Below the pieces are notes generated by a model. That model had not been told where the DNA came from, did not search any database, and was given only the letters and a program-made list of their open reading frames with translations. The position numbers were made by a program, and so were the translations under genes. DNA of 64,000 nucleotides from Homarus americanus (taxonomy: Eukaryota; Arthropoda; Malacostraca; Decapoda; Nephropidae): the NCBI RefSeq assembly GCF_018991925.1, contig NW_024724368.1, positions 721,596-785,595 on the forward strand. The letters run 5' to 3'. Of the stretch, positions 1 through 12,414 are shown piece after piece. Position 1 is the stretch's first letter; each line of letters opens with the position of its first letter.

Positions 1-84
1 AGATTTACGACTTTTTATTTTTACAGGGATTAGCCCACCCGGGCACATGTCAATGACTCACATCGGGGCCTGGGGGACGAAAAT

Positions 85-87
85 GTA

Positions 88-134
<47 letters not shown>
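85..134. repeat. (AAT)n microsatellite
   Basis: This is an uninterrupted TAA/AAT trinucleotide run. Confidence 0.97.
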
Positions 135-504
135 GAACCATAAAGAAATAGAAAAAAGAAAAAAGATCAGAAGTGAGAAACAATATATGTATGTTGTGTC
201 GTCATAGTAAGAGAAACAATTCAGACTCTGAAATTGTGTGTAAATGAGGCAGAAAGTCGCATCAGCAACCTGGGACTTGGTCACAATTTTTGTGATGCCA
301 TGTGGCAGCAGGGTCTACCGTGGACAACACATTATGCTTCCAATATCTTCCCAGGCGATATTACCTCCCTGTTTGGTAGCTGCCTAATAGATGGCGTCAA
401 TAGTTATTGTGTGTCACATGCGTCCAAGGCACAATATCATTAGTTATGTTACATAAATTTATGGCGTGACTCACTAGTTATTGTGTCACATAAATTCATG
501 GGGT
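135..504. other. No gene recognised
   Basis: The sequence is AT-rich. Short open frames here match no family I recognise and lack any supporting splice or codon pattern. Confidence 0.5.
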
Positions 505-1725
505 GAAATCATTAGTTACTGTGTCATGATGGACAGGCTACTAAGGCAAAACCCAACAAACTGGGCTATCGGTAGTCCATTGCAACTCTCCCTCTCCCCA
601 GTCCTTCCAACACTTGCACCACTGGATCAGGAAAAGGGGGAGCCAAGATGTGTGGTTGCAGCCTGCATTCCTGCCTCTCCACATAAATCAACTCCTGCGG
701 AACCATCATGCAGCTCATCATACTACTCATCATCATCTAAACCTCTATACCCCCAGAAGTAATGTGGCGACGGACGAGTGGCGACGGGGACAGGCAGAGA
801 TGACTGCCGGGAGACTTTAGTCACAACTCTGCAAATGGGCGGCAACAAAGATGGTGGTTTATACATTGGGATCTAGGTAGCAGTGCAATCCGGTCCCGTC
901 TGTGCAACTGAGCAGCCCTTTCGAGGACCCACTCTGCTCACCCCACATGGGGAGGGGTCTAGAAAAGATGCCCTAAACATAGCCTGCCTAAAGAAGCAAC
1001 CTGACTAGGCAACCGTACCCAGTAAGGTCATCCTTATGCGGTCGGAAACACATTCATAATCACAGATCAAAACAAAAACAAACTATACATCCCTTTATGG
1101 TCGCTGCATGGAATGTCAGGGCCCTTCTGGATACTGGCACAAATGAGCGTCCTTAAAGAAGAACCGCCCTTGTGGTCGACTTACAGAACGGAGGTCTGGC
1201 TCTACCTTCTTATGGAAGGGCAAGCCTGCTGCAGAGAGAAACCGCCTTTATAGGGTTGGCTCTGCCATCCGCCAACGCATCCTACACAGGCTAAGTGAAA
1301 TGCCTGTTGGGATCAACGAGCGCCTCATCACGCTCAGAGTCCCACTGAATCACTCACTTAATGCCTTTTTCATCATTTCATACGCCCCAACATTGGTTGC
1401 AAAGAAAGCCTTTTATGCCGACTTTGACAGAGTGCCCATCAAAATTCATCGCCATTGTGAGACAACTCCACGATGGCATGAACGGCAGTGCCCTGCACAA
1501 TGGCATCAGCCTGAGTTCTTCCCAATCTAAACGGGGGTAAAACAAGGATGTGTAAAGCCACCAACTCTGTTTTCCATTTTCTTGGCTGCCTTCCTTACTC
1601 GTGCCAGTGCCAATTTAGCAGGCGGGGTGGACATCCAATACCCAATGAAGGGTCTTTTCAACATAAGACGACTCCAGGCAGGAACAAAGGTGTCGGCAGC
1701 TTCCATTACTGAACTTACATTACCT
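505..1725 (+). pseudogene. LINE remnant: endonuclease fused to RT fragment (RTE/craniofacial-2-like)
   Basis: This is a decayed non-LTR retrotransposon. From 1097 it reads M-V-A-A-W-N-V-R-A-L-L-D-T-G, the usual start of an apurinic-type endonuclease. After a frameshift it continues PVGINERLITLRVPLNHSLN and SYAPTLVAKKAFYADFDR. An internal deletion near 1437 then joins the endonuclease directly to reverse-transcriptase sequence, FIAIVRQLHDGMNGSALHNG. After another frame change and a stop it reads T-G-V-K-Q-G-C, PPTLFSIFLAAFLTRASANL and L-F-N-I-R-R-L-Q-A-G-T-K. The catalytic FADD region is missing. The stretch 505-1096 is probably its 5' leader, judged by continuity only. The same family is represented by 3' ends at 10905 and 60376. 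It is not functional. Confidence 0.75.
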
Positions 1726-1730
1726 AGAAA

Positions 1731-1985
1731 GACGAAGAGTGCGGGGAGATATGATAGAAGTATTTAAGTGGGTGAAAGGAATCAATAAAGGTGATATAGA
1801 TAAAGTTCTTATAATATCCGAACGGATTTAAGTTGGATAAGTTTAGGTGGGAGATAGGAAGGAACTGGTTCATAAATAGGGTGGTAGCCGAGTGGAACAA
1901 GCTTAGCAACTTTGTAGTAAGTGATGGAAAGCTGGAAAGTCTTAAAAGGAGGTTAGATAGATTAATGGATGATAGAGAATAGTAG
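1731..1985 (+). pseudogene. CR1-like LINE 3' end (RT C-terminus)
   Basis: The frame reads R-R-V-R-G-D-M, IEVFKWVKGINKGDIDKVLI. A frameshift with a stop near 1831 follows, then NGFKLDKFRWEIGRNWFINR and V-V-A-E-W-N-K-L-S-N, ending in a stop at 1980. This is the conserved C-terminal tail of CR1-like elements in crustaceans. A (CT)n run follows. It abuts the previous LINE fragment, so one insertion probably interrupted or truncated the other. Confidence 0.85.
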
Positions 1986-2032
1986 TAACTCTCGACAGTA
2001 GTTGACATGCCCAGGCCAACCAGCCTATTGCA

Positions 2033-2034
<2 letters not shown>

Positions 2035-2077
<43 letters not shown>
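2035..2077. repeat. (CT)n microsatellite, apparent tail of CR1-like fragment
   Basis: This is a pure CT dinucleotide run about 50 bp past the CR1-like stop codon. Confidence 0.95.
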
Positions 2078-2080
<3 letters not shown>

Positions 2081-2670
2081 GCTAATAGAGAGGATAATGA
2101 GAAATAACGTCATAACTCACTCGACCATTACGAGGTGTCAGGGAGTGCCCAGCCCGCCTGGCTCACCCGTAAACATGGAACAGTTTTTATTATCAACAAA
2201 TAACACGCTCGCCTTCATAATGGCGCTCCTCTCATCCGTGAGGAGGAGGAAAATGTACCGGCTACCATTCCCAGTCTGGCCGACATCATACTATCTTTCT
2301 CTATTTCGTTCTATTATATTCCTGTTTACTTCATTCTCAAGGATGTAAGTGACAACAAAATAAAAATAAAATATATATACGAAAATATATAATTAGTAAA
2401 ACGCATAATTATTTTCGAATTAAAAGTTTCACAAATTTTCAAATGAATGAAGACAATAGAAAAACCACCAGGCAACCAGAAAAATATCTGTATTATATGA
2501 ATATTGTAATGTTTGTACAGTATTGGGAATGAACCTTTTGCCTACAACTTTCACTAACATATTGATGAACACTTGACATCGTTTGCCCGTTCTTCTGCCC
2601 CCGATGGTGTTCGTTTACTAGACGAACATTGGTGTGGGTGAGTGAGGGCTAGTAAGCTACTTTTTTTCAC
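2078..2670. other. No gene recognised
   Basis: The sequence is AT-rich and unique-looking. I see nothing to annotate beyond short chance open frames. Confidence 0.5.
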
Positions 2671-3410
2671 GAGAGAGAGAGAGAGAGAGAGAGTGAGTGA
2701 GTGAGTGAGTGAGTGAGCGAGCTACTCTTGGCCATGCGAGTGAGTGAGTGAGTGAGTGAGTGAGTGAGTGAGCGAGCGAGCTACTCTTGGCCATGCAAGT
2801 GAGTGAGATTGAGTGAGTGGGTGAGTGAGCAATTTTTTGCCATGAAAGTGAGTGATCAAGCTCCTTTTAGCAAGGAAAGTGATTGAGTAATTGAGGTACT
2901 TTGGCCAAGAGAGTGAGTGAGTGAGTGAGTGAGCTACTCTAGGCTCGGAGAATGAGTGAGAACTCGTGAGCTATTTTTGACCAGAACAGTGAGTGAGTGA
3001 ATGAATGAATGAATGAGTGAATAAATATGAGTGAGAGCTTAGTGAGCTACTCTTCGCTTGGAGAATAAGTGAGTGAATGAGTGAGTAAGTGAGTGAGTGA
3101 GTGAGTGAGCTACTCTTGGCAGGGAGAATGAGTGAGTGAGTGAGTGAGTGATATATTTTTGGCTGGGAGAGTGAGTCAAATAAGGGTTAGTGAGCTACTC
3201 TTGACCATTAGAGTGAGTAAGTGAGCTACCCTTGACGAGGACTGTGAGTGAATAAGTAGGCTAGTGAGTTACTCTTGACGAGGAGAGTGAGTGAGTGACT
3301 GAATAAATCGTTGAATGAATGGATAAGGTTTTGATGAACTTATCTTGGCGAGGAGGGTGAATGAGTGAGTGAGTGAGTGAGTGATAGCTAGTGAGCTTCT
3401 CTTGGCCAGG
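2671..3410. repeat. (GAGT)n / GAGCTACTCTTGGC compound minisatellite
   Basis: A GAGA run leads into GTGAGTGAGTGAG tetranucleotide blocks, interrupted at irregular 50-80-bp steps by a GTGAGCTACTCTTGGCCAGG-like motif. The compound unit recurs at least ten times and is degenerate. Confidence 0.9.
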
Positions 3411-3464
3411 AGGTCACCATCACACTCGACACCACGACTAAGGCAGGATCAAGGCGCGGATTCG

Positions 3465-3612
3465 GTGGGACTTTCTATTTTAAGGACTGGGACTCGGAAT
3501 TAGATCCAGGCTGGGTTTGGGTAGGTCAGGATAAGTTATTTAATCCGAGTCCTGAAAATGGCACCCAATTTGCATCCGAATCTGAGGCCAGATCCTTAAA
3601 ATAAAAGGTTTC
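3465..3612. repeat. Small imperfect inverted repeat
   Basis: TATTTTAAGGACTGGGACTC near 3476 pairs with the inverse of a GATCCTTAAAATA block near 3590-3605. The centre holds a further palindromic stretch (ATTTAATCCGAGTCC). It looks like a degenerate foldback element. Confidence 0.5.
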
Positions 3613-4269
3613 TCAAAGATGACGCCATTTGTACTGTGCTGGGTCGTGGCCTAGCGGTCATGATATAGTCGCTGGGTGACACGTTAGCCTCTGGTGGATG
3701 GCGGTGCGTCAAGATAAAGATTGTTGCATTGTAGCAATATAATGAACATGAAAACATTAAAAACCAAGAATTGCGTTTGTGAAACGCTCATTAAGTAATA
3801 CAAAATGTGTATAAAGAAACTTACTTCCCACTGGGTAATTCTTGCATAATCCTGATAATAATCTTGTGAAGTACAAACAAGTGTAGATCAATTATCCTCA
3901 TGTATACGCATTGGAGGCCATACAAATTAAATAAGATAAAAGCATACATGTTGTATGGTAGAAGAGTTTCCAGTCCTTTCTCTTGTTAGTCAAACATTCA
4001 GTAATCCATGAGATTAGACGGACAGCGTGTGACCTTGCTAGTCAGTCGGTTAATCAGCCAATAGACAGCTAACCTTTTAGATAAATAAATTGCCAGTCAA
4101 CCAGTCTAGCAACCAGCAAGTCAAGCAAACAGACTGCCAAATTATTGGAACTTCTTAAGGTAGGGTAGGAAGGCAGGAAGTGGAGTGTGGTGATGGGTCA
4201 GGAAATCCGGCGAGTCTCAGGTGCTTTATAATGTTAATAACTAAACGTATTCATATGTCATTTAATCAC

Positions 4270-4320
<51 letters not shown>

Positions 4321-4643
4321 GTCACAGCAAACTCCAACTATTCTCAGTTATATATTTAAAAAAAATCTACAATTCCATTCATCGAATTGTATACCCTTTC
4401 TCCACAATTACAGTGAACTTCAGCGAGTCTCACGCCATTCAGTGTAAACAAATAAATTCATCAGTAAATCAATTCAACGTAAAATGTATTCCTTCTCCGC
4501 CATTCACCATCAATACTTTACCTTCAACCAATCTTGATATTGGCCAAGGCTGCTAGTGTCAATATTTACCAAGTCCTCCATTTCTATTAATTATTATTTT
4601 TCGCTGATTTTCTGCTTCGATTTTCATTTTATTTAATATTGGT

Positions 4644-4676
<33 letters not shown>

Positions 4677-6893
4677 GTGTCTCTGTGCCTGTTATTTCCT
4701 AGTATTTGCCAATGACTCTGTATTTATGATTTCTCGTCGACTTTCTTCTTCGATTTTATCTTTTCTTATATTGAATCTTGAGTATTTTTTACCTCTCTGT
4801 CTGTCCATCTGTTTCCCTGTCTATCTGTCTCTCGGTCTCTATTCTCCGTTCATGCCTCCTATTTAACGATTATTCTATGCTTTCGTCGACTCTGGTTTTC
4901 CTTAATCATCCTAAACATTGATTCCTTCTGGCCCTATCTATCTGTCCGTCTATTGATTAATTATCCTGTTTTTGCACCTGCCTTTATATTTATCCTTCTT
5001 ACTCTTCTCTCTCTATCTCTCTCTATATCTTTATTTTCTTTTTCTCTCCTCCCAATAAAAACCCCATTCCGCCGACGGACCAGAAGGAGAGAAGACTGGG
5101 GAAAGAGAGAAACACACTGGTGCTCTGAGGGACTTTATCACCCTCGTATGGTATTTGGAGATTCCCCACATCCCGAAGGACTGTGGTCGTGGCCATCTCT
5201 TCCCCCCCCCACCTAAGCCTCATTTTTTCTTTCATTTCCACTTTTAACTGATATCTGGAGGCGGAACAACGGGAGATTTAATGTGTATCGACGTTTCCTT
5301 CTTAACGGATTTATTTTTGTTGTTAGTTATTAACTTTACAGTAAAAAAAAAATATTAATAATTTGAAAGCTCTTTTCTTCACGGGTGTCTTTTTCTCGAT
5401 AACTGATTATCTTAGATGGAACAACGGAAGATCAAAGATTATCGAAGCCTCTATACGATTTTTTTTTGTTTTAATAACTGAAATAAAAATATATAAGATT
5501 TAGGTATATTTCGACGCTTCTTTCTTAGAGTATCCAATTCTTATTGCTTGGTTATCTGTGGAAGAAAATATGAAACGTTGAAGAATTTTCACCGCCTATT
5601 TTTTCCTACGATTGTCTATTGCTTACCATTCACTATCCAAAGGTGGCTACTCGAAAGATTAAATAAATGTCAATGTATATTTCATTATAACCTTGTTTTT
5701 CACATATTAAAACGCATTCTGATTTATTAAAGATATATTAAGTGTAGCCTACACTAACATCCCTCCTCTCTCCTCTCACCTGGCTTAATATATATTATAT
5801 AATTTTTTACTCAATTTCTACCCCTCGTCATGTACGTATTTGCAAACTGCCTCCCGTAATCCACTTATCACTGGAGTATTTCATTAACAGGGGTGTATAG
5901 ATAGTCATAAATATAGGTTTTAGAAAGTAATATCTAATAAAATCATTTTAAAAAGAATGTCGAAAATTGGTGAACAAGGACCAAAAAGGTTAGTTAAGTC
6001 TGAGGTACGATACCATGGAGTAAGTCTATGGTGGTTTCTAATATCGTAGCATCAGTTATTTCCCATATTAATCAACCTTCTTCTTGGACCAATTACCTTC
6101 ATTTAAACTCATCAACTTAAGTCCCAGAACCAGTTATCTTTACCTGCTGTATTGTAATTCATTATCGTAAAGTCTTAACACTAAAATTTTTCACCATATC
6201 AGAATCCCAGAACTTCATATTCGTAACCCATGCACACACACACACACACACCAGCCAGTCAGTGAGTCCATTTGTCTACTGGTTGTTGGCTGCAGCAGCT
6301 ATTTGTACCTCTCACACCACCGTCAGGGTCTTGGACAAGTGGCAGGCGCTCCTCAGTGACAGTTGGAAACCAAGAACTCGCGAAGTATTTTTGGTAAAAG
6401 CCTTAGGGGTTTCAATCGAACCTATGACAAGTATTTTATTATCTAAAATAACTTTTTTAATGATTTTAGTGAAATTCCCACAAAACTGAGACGAAAGTGA
6501 CTTAAAAATTCAACCGAGAGAATAATTGCTGTAATTAGATTAGTTATTTCACCTAAAGCTTATAAATAATCTACGAATCATTGAGAAATCGGTGCCAAGC
6601 CCTGTTAACGGGATGCGTTCATCAACAACTCTCACAGTTCATCTGTTATCGGGAAGAAACGGCCGACAGAGTACAGAGATACTTGGGCATTAATAACACG
6701 TGGCAATTATCAATATCAGTTGGTAGTGGACAGACAGACAGACAGACAGACATATGTTATCACAAGAATCATCTGGTCTGTAGCTCGTCATTGGGAATCG
6801 TCTGATACAGCTCCGGTGAATGTTAAAGAGATAGGAGTGATGGTAGTGAGCGAGAAAGAATAATATCCATAATACTAGTATAGTTACTAGACC

Positions 6894-6894
<1 letters not shown>
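3613..6894. other. Intergenic or intronic, microsatellites only
   Basis: It holds (CT)n at 4272-4317, (CTGT)n at about 4645-4675, a CT-rich tract at 5000-5050, (CA)n at 6234-6251 and (CAGA)n at about 6729-6750. Otherwise it is AT-rich DNA with no recognisable coding exon, RNA gene or transposon protein. A TGGCCTAGCGGTCA stretch near 3646 faintly resembles a tRNA A box but has no matching B box. Confidence 0.55.
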
Positions 6895-6948
<54 letters not shown>

Positions 6949-6975
6949 TCAATAATAATAATATCAATATCAAGG
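6895..6975. repeat. (AAT)n microsatellite
   Basis: This is an AAT run with a few ATC interruptions at its 3' end. Confidence 0.95.
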
Positions 6976-9149
6976 ACATCAGGAACAGGAGTAATAACAA
7001 TAACAATTACAGTAATGATTTCAAATTCATTCATTAAGAATGAAGAAAAAAATGACAATAAGCACTTGATTTGCATATTTGAAACTGCTTTGTAATAGAG
7101 TTGGCAAAATTTAGGACCAGCGTGGCTTAACACCCAAAAGCACAATAATTGAAAACAGACATTGTGCTTTTAAAGGCAAATGTAGCAATTCCTAGTTGGG
7201 AGAATTTGGAACTTATGAGTTACATTCGACTACCCCGTGTTCTGCCGCATCTCTTTGTAATGAACAATTAATGTGGTAATTTTTACTTCGGTATGCGAAT
7301 ACGAATTAAAACACTTGTTAGAGTTTTAGATCTTTTGTTTACATTCTCTCCTGTAAACGATAAATTCCTTGATAATATGTTTCCACAGGACACATGCATT
7401 GTTCTTTTCATTTAATATTATCTAGATTATCTAAACTTAGGTATTATATGTTGCCAAGGTAAATAGAGATGAGGATTCCTTGTGTGGTTGACGTGTCTTT
7501 GTTTGTGACGTGCAGCCCGCCACCACCTGCTACACTTGATAAACTAACTCCAAGAAGTTTTCCAGCAGTCTGTTCAAGCGGCCGTAACAGAATTCCAAGT
7601 ATTATTATATCACGTTTTCCCCCTGAAGTGTTGTTTGGAATGTATAAAGTATTTTTTGTGTAAATAAGGTGAAGATAATGTTGTGTCCATAGAGTAAAGT
7701 AAGTATTGTTTAAGTATGAGGAAGAGGATGATCATTCTAAAGTACGTCTTCTTAAGTGAATATTGTATAAGTATAGTGATGATGGTAAGTGTAAAGCGTA
7801 GTCTTCATAGTGTAAAGTAATTATAGTATACTCATGGTAATGAAGAAAAATTTATATATAAACCAGACGCAGAATTTATCATTAAAAAATAAAAGTTTCT
7901 TGAGTCTATAAAGACCTACACAACTCAGCAACAAGCACGTCGTTGTCTGATAGTCACGCGTCCGGCGTGTCCTGGAGATGAACGTCTATCAAAGATGCTG
8001 TTGGATTTGGGTTCTCTAGGATTCGTACGCTATGTAGGAGCACAATTAACGTGAACGGCGACGCAAAACTGACAGCTATAATGGTTTCGAATGTGTATTG
8101 AGACTACGGGAACCAGAAACGCTCTATCATTCCTAGCCGAGAGACAAAAAATATAGTTTTAAAGAACTCACCTCCAGGACTAGTAACTGAGGATGTTGTA
8201 GGTGATGATGCTGACACTACTCCTGAACTACTCCAACAGAGAAAAATACCAGCCGACGACTTTTATTCAACATCTAGCAGTAGATTTATGGCCTCAATAC
8301 ACTTGGAAGAGTCTGAGGAGTCTGGGGTTCCTAAAAACTTACAAAGGATCTTAATAATCTTTTTGTAAGTACATGAATAATATGATCACAGGGTCTCAAA
8401 AGCTTATGATGTCTCAGAAGAAACCAAAGGATCCCAGTAACTTCTTCATGCATGGGACCAACAGTTACAATGAACTGAGCAGGCTGATGATAATTTTACA
8501 AGAGACTTATAAACTTTCAGCAGTAGCCTAACAAGCTTAAAAATAACGTTAAGGAAGTATTTTGACATCGCCCATTAGAGATCCATGAATATCAAAAGTG
8601 TTTTGAAAAGTTCCACAAGAGACAGAGTTCAAATGCCTGTTGACGGGTCCCTCAAGAGCCTTTCTAATAAACAGCGAGTCTCACCGTCACCTGAGGCTGG
8701 CGAAGGTCCTGAAGGGTGACGCAAGTGAGAAAGGAGGATAATTAAGAGTGTTGTACAGGTGTGTGGCCCGGGCCTCAAGGGACCATTGTCTTGGTCGACA
8801 CCTGCTGTAGGGCGTCTCATGTTCATTTGTCAGCCAGGTGAAGGCGGCGCGCAGCGAGCATCCGCTCGAGAACATGAGTTCACTTTTGGTGTTGCCACCT
8901 GCTGTTCTAGGAAGGGGTCTTAGGGAGGCTTGTAATCCATCCAGGTAGTGTGCGTGTAGTGGGGTTCATGAACACAGTAGCTTGAGCAAACAACAAAATC
9001 TCAAACAAACAGATCTCAAATACGCTCGATAGTCGGTACTTTATTGACATTACTGGCTAGTTTTATGGTCTCTTGGTATCTGGCGTGTTGTGGTTGGGAT
9101 ATTCCTGTGAACTTTAAGTGGCAATTTTATTATTCTTGCATCATTATTT
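6976..9149. other. No gene recognised
   Basis: Between about 7,930 and 8,380 there are stretches with coding-like composition (for example L-V-T-E-D-V-V-G-D-D-A-D and F-Y-S-T-S-S-S-R-F-M-A-S), broken by stops. They could be a decayed transposon ORF, but I do not recognise the family. Nothing else stands out. Confidence 0.4.
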
Positions 9150-9790
9150 TACTAAGTTTACTGAACGTCGTTGTCATCATGTCTGCCCAATTTTGATAAA
9201 GATATCAACACTTTCCTCTCAAAATATTAGGCAGATTTTACGGCATTCAAAAGTTATCGTAAGAGTATTTGACGGATTTTACGATATTAAACCATTATTT
9301 GATTTCGCATCTGATCGAGTTTACGATTATCGCATTGATTTCATCGTCTTTAATAAATTTTGCGATAAGGTAACGTTTCAACGTCATTATATATGACCAT
9401 TTTTACCATATCCAAATATCCACATCGTCGAAACTGACAGGTTTTACGACGATAAAATTGGTAGTTAATTATTATATTTGGCTAATTTTAAAATCTAATT
9501 TTCATCCTATATAATTGATTTTACGGAAACCAAATAATGTATTTTCCTTACCTGATTCATTGTACGCTATCATGTTTGGTTATCAATCCTATTTAACAGG
9601 CTTACCGATCTCACATACTCCACCTATCTTACCAATTTTGCCATATAGAATTCAATTTTACCTTCCATCTTACCAAACCGATTTCACGAGAGGAAATATT
9701 GCAATCGACTATCATTGACCGATTTTATGCCGTTATAACGATATAATTTCTTTCAACACATTTGACAAATTTTGCACAATCAAGTCTGTA
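9150..9790. repeat. Highly degenerate tandem array with GATTTTACG core
   Basis: Variants of GATTTTACG (for example AGATTTTACGGCATT, GGATTTTACGATATT, GGTTTTACGACGATA, TGATTTTACGGAAAC) recur at roughly 40-60-bp spacing. The array is old and divergent. Confidence 0.55.
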
Positions 9791-10435
9791 TTGTTGGTTG
9801 TGTTTACGCAAGGGGGCGCAATTTCTTTTTATTTTATAATAGTTTGTTTACCTGTAGAATTAATTAGCTCTCGGATATTTCATCGTTTTAATTAATTACA
9901 GTATTTGTTGATATATATTCATTTATTTTTGCTGTTGTTGCTGAAATGCGAATGTAAATGTTTATTCAGCTTTGATATACAAATACTTTTTTCCGTGTCA
10001 TCCAATATTTTTTGCCAAGCTATTATCATTGTTTTAAAAAAAATCAATACAATATCTATTATTAATGCTTTCATTAATACTACTAATACTACTACTAATA
10101 CTACTACTACTAATAATAAATAATAATAATAATAATAATAATTATTATTATTATTATTATCGCAATTACATTAATCAGAGTATAAGTGGACTACCTTCCA
10201 GACCTCAACACTTTCCACTCTACTGCTTCTAATCTAGACGTCTTTCATGTGTCTCAGATGATATTCTCTCGTCTCTCATTATCTTGTTACAGGGACCTCT
10301 TGGTCACACCTTCCCTACCTCCCCTCATCCGCCTCTTCCTCCATCCTTTTCTCGTTCACTGGCAACCCTCAGGTTTTGTCCAAGGCTAACTCATTTACTT
10401 TCGCTTCATCATATTTATTTTCTGTGTATGTGTGT

Positions 10436-10482
<47 letters not shown>

Positions 10483-10904
10483 TAGCCTCACACACGAGGC
10501 AGCAACAAACACAACACAACATTATATAAATGCCTCACACACAAAGCAGCAAGAAGCACAACCTTAACCTCGAGTCGTCTAATATTAATGAGAAATGTTG
10601 GAGTGGCACAAGTCGGGGATAGACTCATTATTAATTTACAAAGACCAACACTGAAGCGGAATTATGGCGTAATTCAGCATCATCTTGGTGGGTTAGTTCT
10701 TGTCGTCACGCCACCAAGTTTGGCCAGCTGCTTGTTGACTGTTGAGAGTGGTAGTGATGTGCCACCCCTCACAAGTTACACCAAGTTACATCAAGATTCA
10801 CTGAGTTACATCAAGTTAAACCAAGATCTTCACCACTTTGGGGCCTTGCTTCTGTACTCGGTGTATTACCCCATTAAAGTAATTTTCCGTCTAGTTTAGG
10901 CTAC
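9791..10904. other. AT-rich with microsatellites, no gene recognised
   Basis: It contains (ACT)n/(AAT)n at about 10076-10160 and (GT)n at about 10432-10480. Open frames here follow the repeats. Confidence 0.55.
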
Positions 10905-11095
10905 AAACACACACGCTACCACCTCCCCTCCCGCACTAGATGCAGCCCTCTACATGTGGAAGACTCTGCGGGTCCCGTATAGACCTTTTTTAGTCACCTC
11001 AAAACTCACCAACCTGGGTGATATCCCTAGTAACTCATATCATTGTATCATAGCTGGATGATCGTCATACTTGATTCCGTGTGACAGAAAAGTAA
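10905..11095 (+). mobile_element. 5'-truncated LINE 3' end
   Basis: This segment aligns with 61220-61390, the 3' end of the LINE at 60376. Shared blocks include CTCCCGCACTAGA, GACTCTGCGGGTCCCGTAT (against GACCCTGCCGGTCCGTAT), AACTCA, ATCATAGCTGGATG and TCGTCATACT. It corresponds to the C-terminal zinc-finger end of the ORF and the short 3' UTR, and is frameshifted. A TG-rich array follows directly. Confidence 0.8.
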
Positions 11096-11099
11096 AGTA

Positions 11100-11315
11100 G
11101 AGTAGGTATGTGTGTTGTGTGGTGATGTGTGTTGTGTGGTGATGTGTGGTGATGTGTGTTGTGTGGTGATGTGTGGTGATGTGTGTTGTGTGGTGATGTG
11201 TGTTGTGTGGTGATGTGTGTTGTGTGGTGATTTGTGTTATGTGTTGATATATGTTGTGTGGTGATTTATGGTAATGTGTGTTGTGTGGTGATGCGTATTG
11301 TGTGTTGTAAGGTGA
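11100..11315. repeat. TG-rich minisatellite, 17-bp and 10-bp units
   Basis: Units GTGTGTTGTGTGGTGAT and GTGTGGTGAT alternate irregularly about a dozen times. The array begins at the end of the LINE fragment, so it may have grown from its tail. Confidence 0.92.
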
Positions 11316-11444
11316 AGAGCAGAAGCGTTTACAGCGCCCAACAGGGAAGCATGCTAAGTTCATGCTTGCCTTTATGTCTCATGAGTTAAGGGCGTAGAAG
11401 CCTGAAGAGTCAATGGTTTTATGTCATCAAGTTATTGGAAGCTC

Positions 11445-11626
11445 CAACAACTCCCTGAATACGAATTCGCAACTTTCGATTTACAACAGGTACCTACTTT
11501 GCTGCTAGGTGAACAGGGACTAATGGGGGCTAGGAAGTATGTCCAAACAACTTCCACCGGCCCGGGAATCGAACCCGTGATATCTTGCTTGCGAGGCAAG
11601 AGCGATACCGCTTCTACCACCGGAGC
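11445..11626 (-). mobile_element. tRNA-derived SINE (decapod type)
   Basis: On the minus strand the element begins with a 75-nt tRNA-like head (11626 to 11552). It has an A-box-like TGGTAGAAGCGGTA, an anticodon arm CTTGCCTCGCAAGCAAG and a perfect B box GGTTCGATTCC. The acceptor stem is imperfect (about five of seven pairs), so it is not a working tRNA. The body that follows contains CTGTTCACCTAGCAGCAAAG and TAGGTACCTG, which I associate with abundant decapod SINEs. The loop reads as an Ala-CGC-like anticodon. A minisatellite borders its 5' side. Confidence 0.8.
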
Positions 11627-11635
11627 AACCAAAGG

Positions 11636-12080
11636 TTTCTGAGGAGCCAAAGAGTTCAGAGGAGCCAGGTGTTCAGAGGAACTAACAGATTCAGAGGAGC
11701 CAGGGGCTCGGAGAAACAAAAGGTTAAGAGGAGCCAGGGGTTCAGAGTAGTTAAGGGTTCAGAGGAGCCAGGGGCTCGGAGAAACAAAAGGTTAAGAGGA
11801 GCCAGGGGTTCAGAGTAGTTAAGGGTTCAGAGGAGCCAGGGGTTCGGAGAAACAAAAGGTTAAGAGGAGCCAGGGGTTCAGAGTAGTTAAGGGTTCAGAG
11901 GAGCTGGGGGTTTAGAGGAGCTAGGGGTTCAGAGTAGTTAAGGGTTCAGAGGAGGCAGGGGTTCAGAGAAACCAAGGGTTCAGAGCCAGGGGTTCAGAGG
12001 AGCCAGGGGTTCAGAGGAGCCAGGGGTTCAGAGGAGCCAAGGGTTCAGAGATGCAAAGGGATGAGAGGAGTAAAGTGTTC
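11636..12080. repeat. GGAGCCAGGGGTTCAGA minisatellite
   Basis: Units of about 15-18 bp (GAGGAGCCAGGGGTTCA, AGTAGTTAAGGGTTCAG, AGAAACAAAAGGTTAAG) recur more than 25 times. A higher-order unit of about 65 bp is repeated in the middle. Confidence 0.95.
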
Positions 12081-12414
12081 AGTTAGATGTTATCCTGGTG
12101 TTGTTGACGAGTTAGTCTAAAATAATTACTGTGTACTTCATTTTACAATTAATATCTAACTAATTCTTAGTCATTATCTCCAAGGAATATCACTATTGCA
12201 GGTAAATTTTTGTATTCTGTTCTGTCAAAAATAGGTGCCATTGCTTGGATAGCCTATGTAATAACAATTGGAAATTACCATTACAGGGAGACGGTCATTT
12301 ATGGTGTAATCCTTAAATTCAAGAGAAATGAAGTTAACTTTGTGGTCCAGAAAACTTTATTAAAACATTTCATTTCATTACAACTTGTTGTAAGTAAATA
12401 GAGTTAAGTACGTA

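Noticed and set aside
6262..6489. Short frame with hydrophobic start that could be a signal peptide exon of beat
   Set aside because: It starts at a non-ATG codon, has no suitable donor in phase with the beat exon, and lies 40 kb upstream.
8100..8380. Coding-like stretch with acidic residues
   Set aside because: Stops interrupt it and no family could be named; left as unannotated sequence.
11552..11626. Possible functional tRNA gene (Ala-CGC-like) on the minus strand
   Set aside because: The B box is perfect, but the acceptor stem has mismatches and the sequence runs on into a SINE body, so it is a SINE head.
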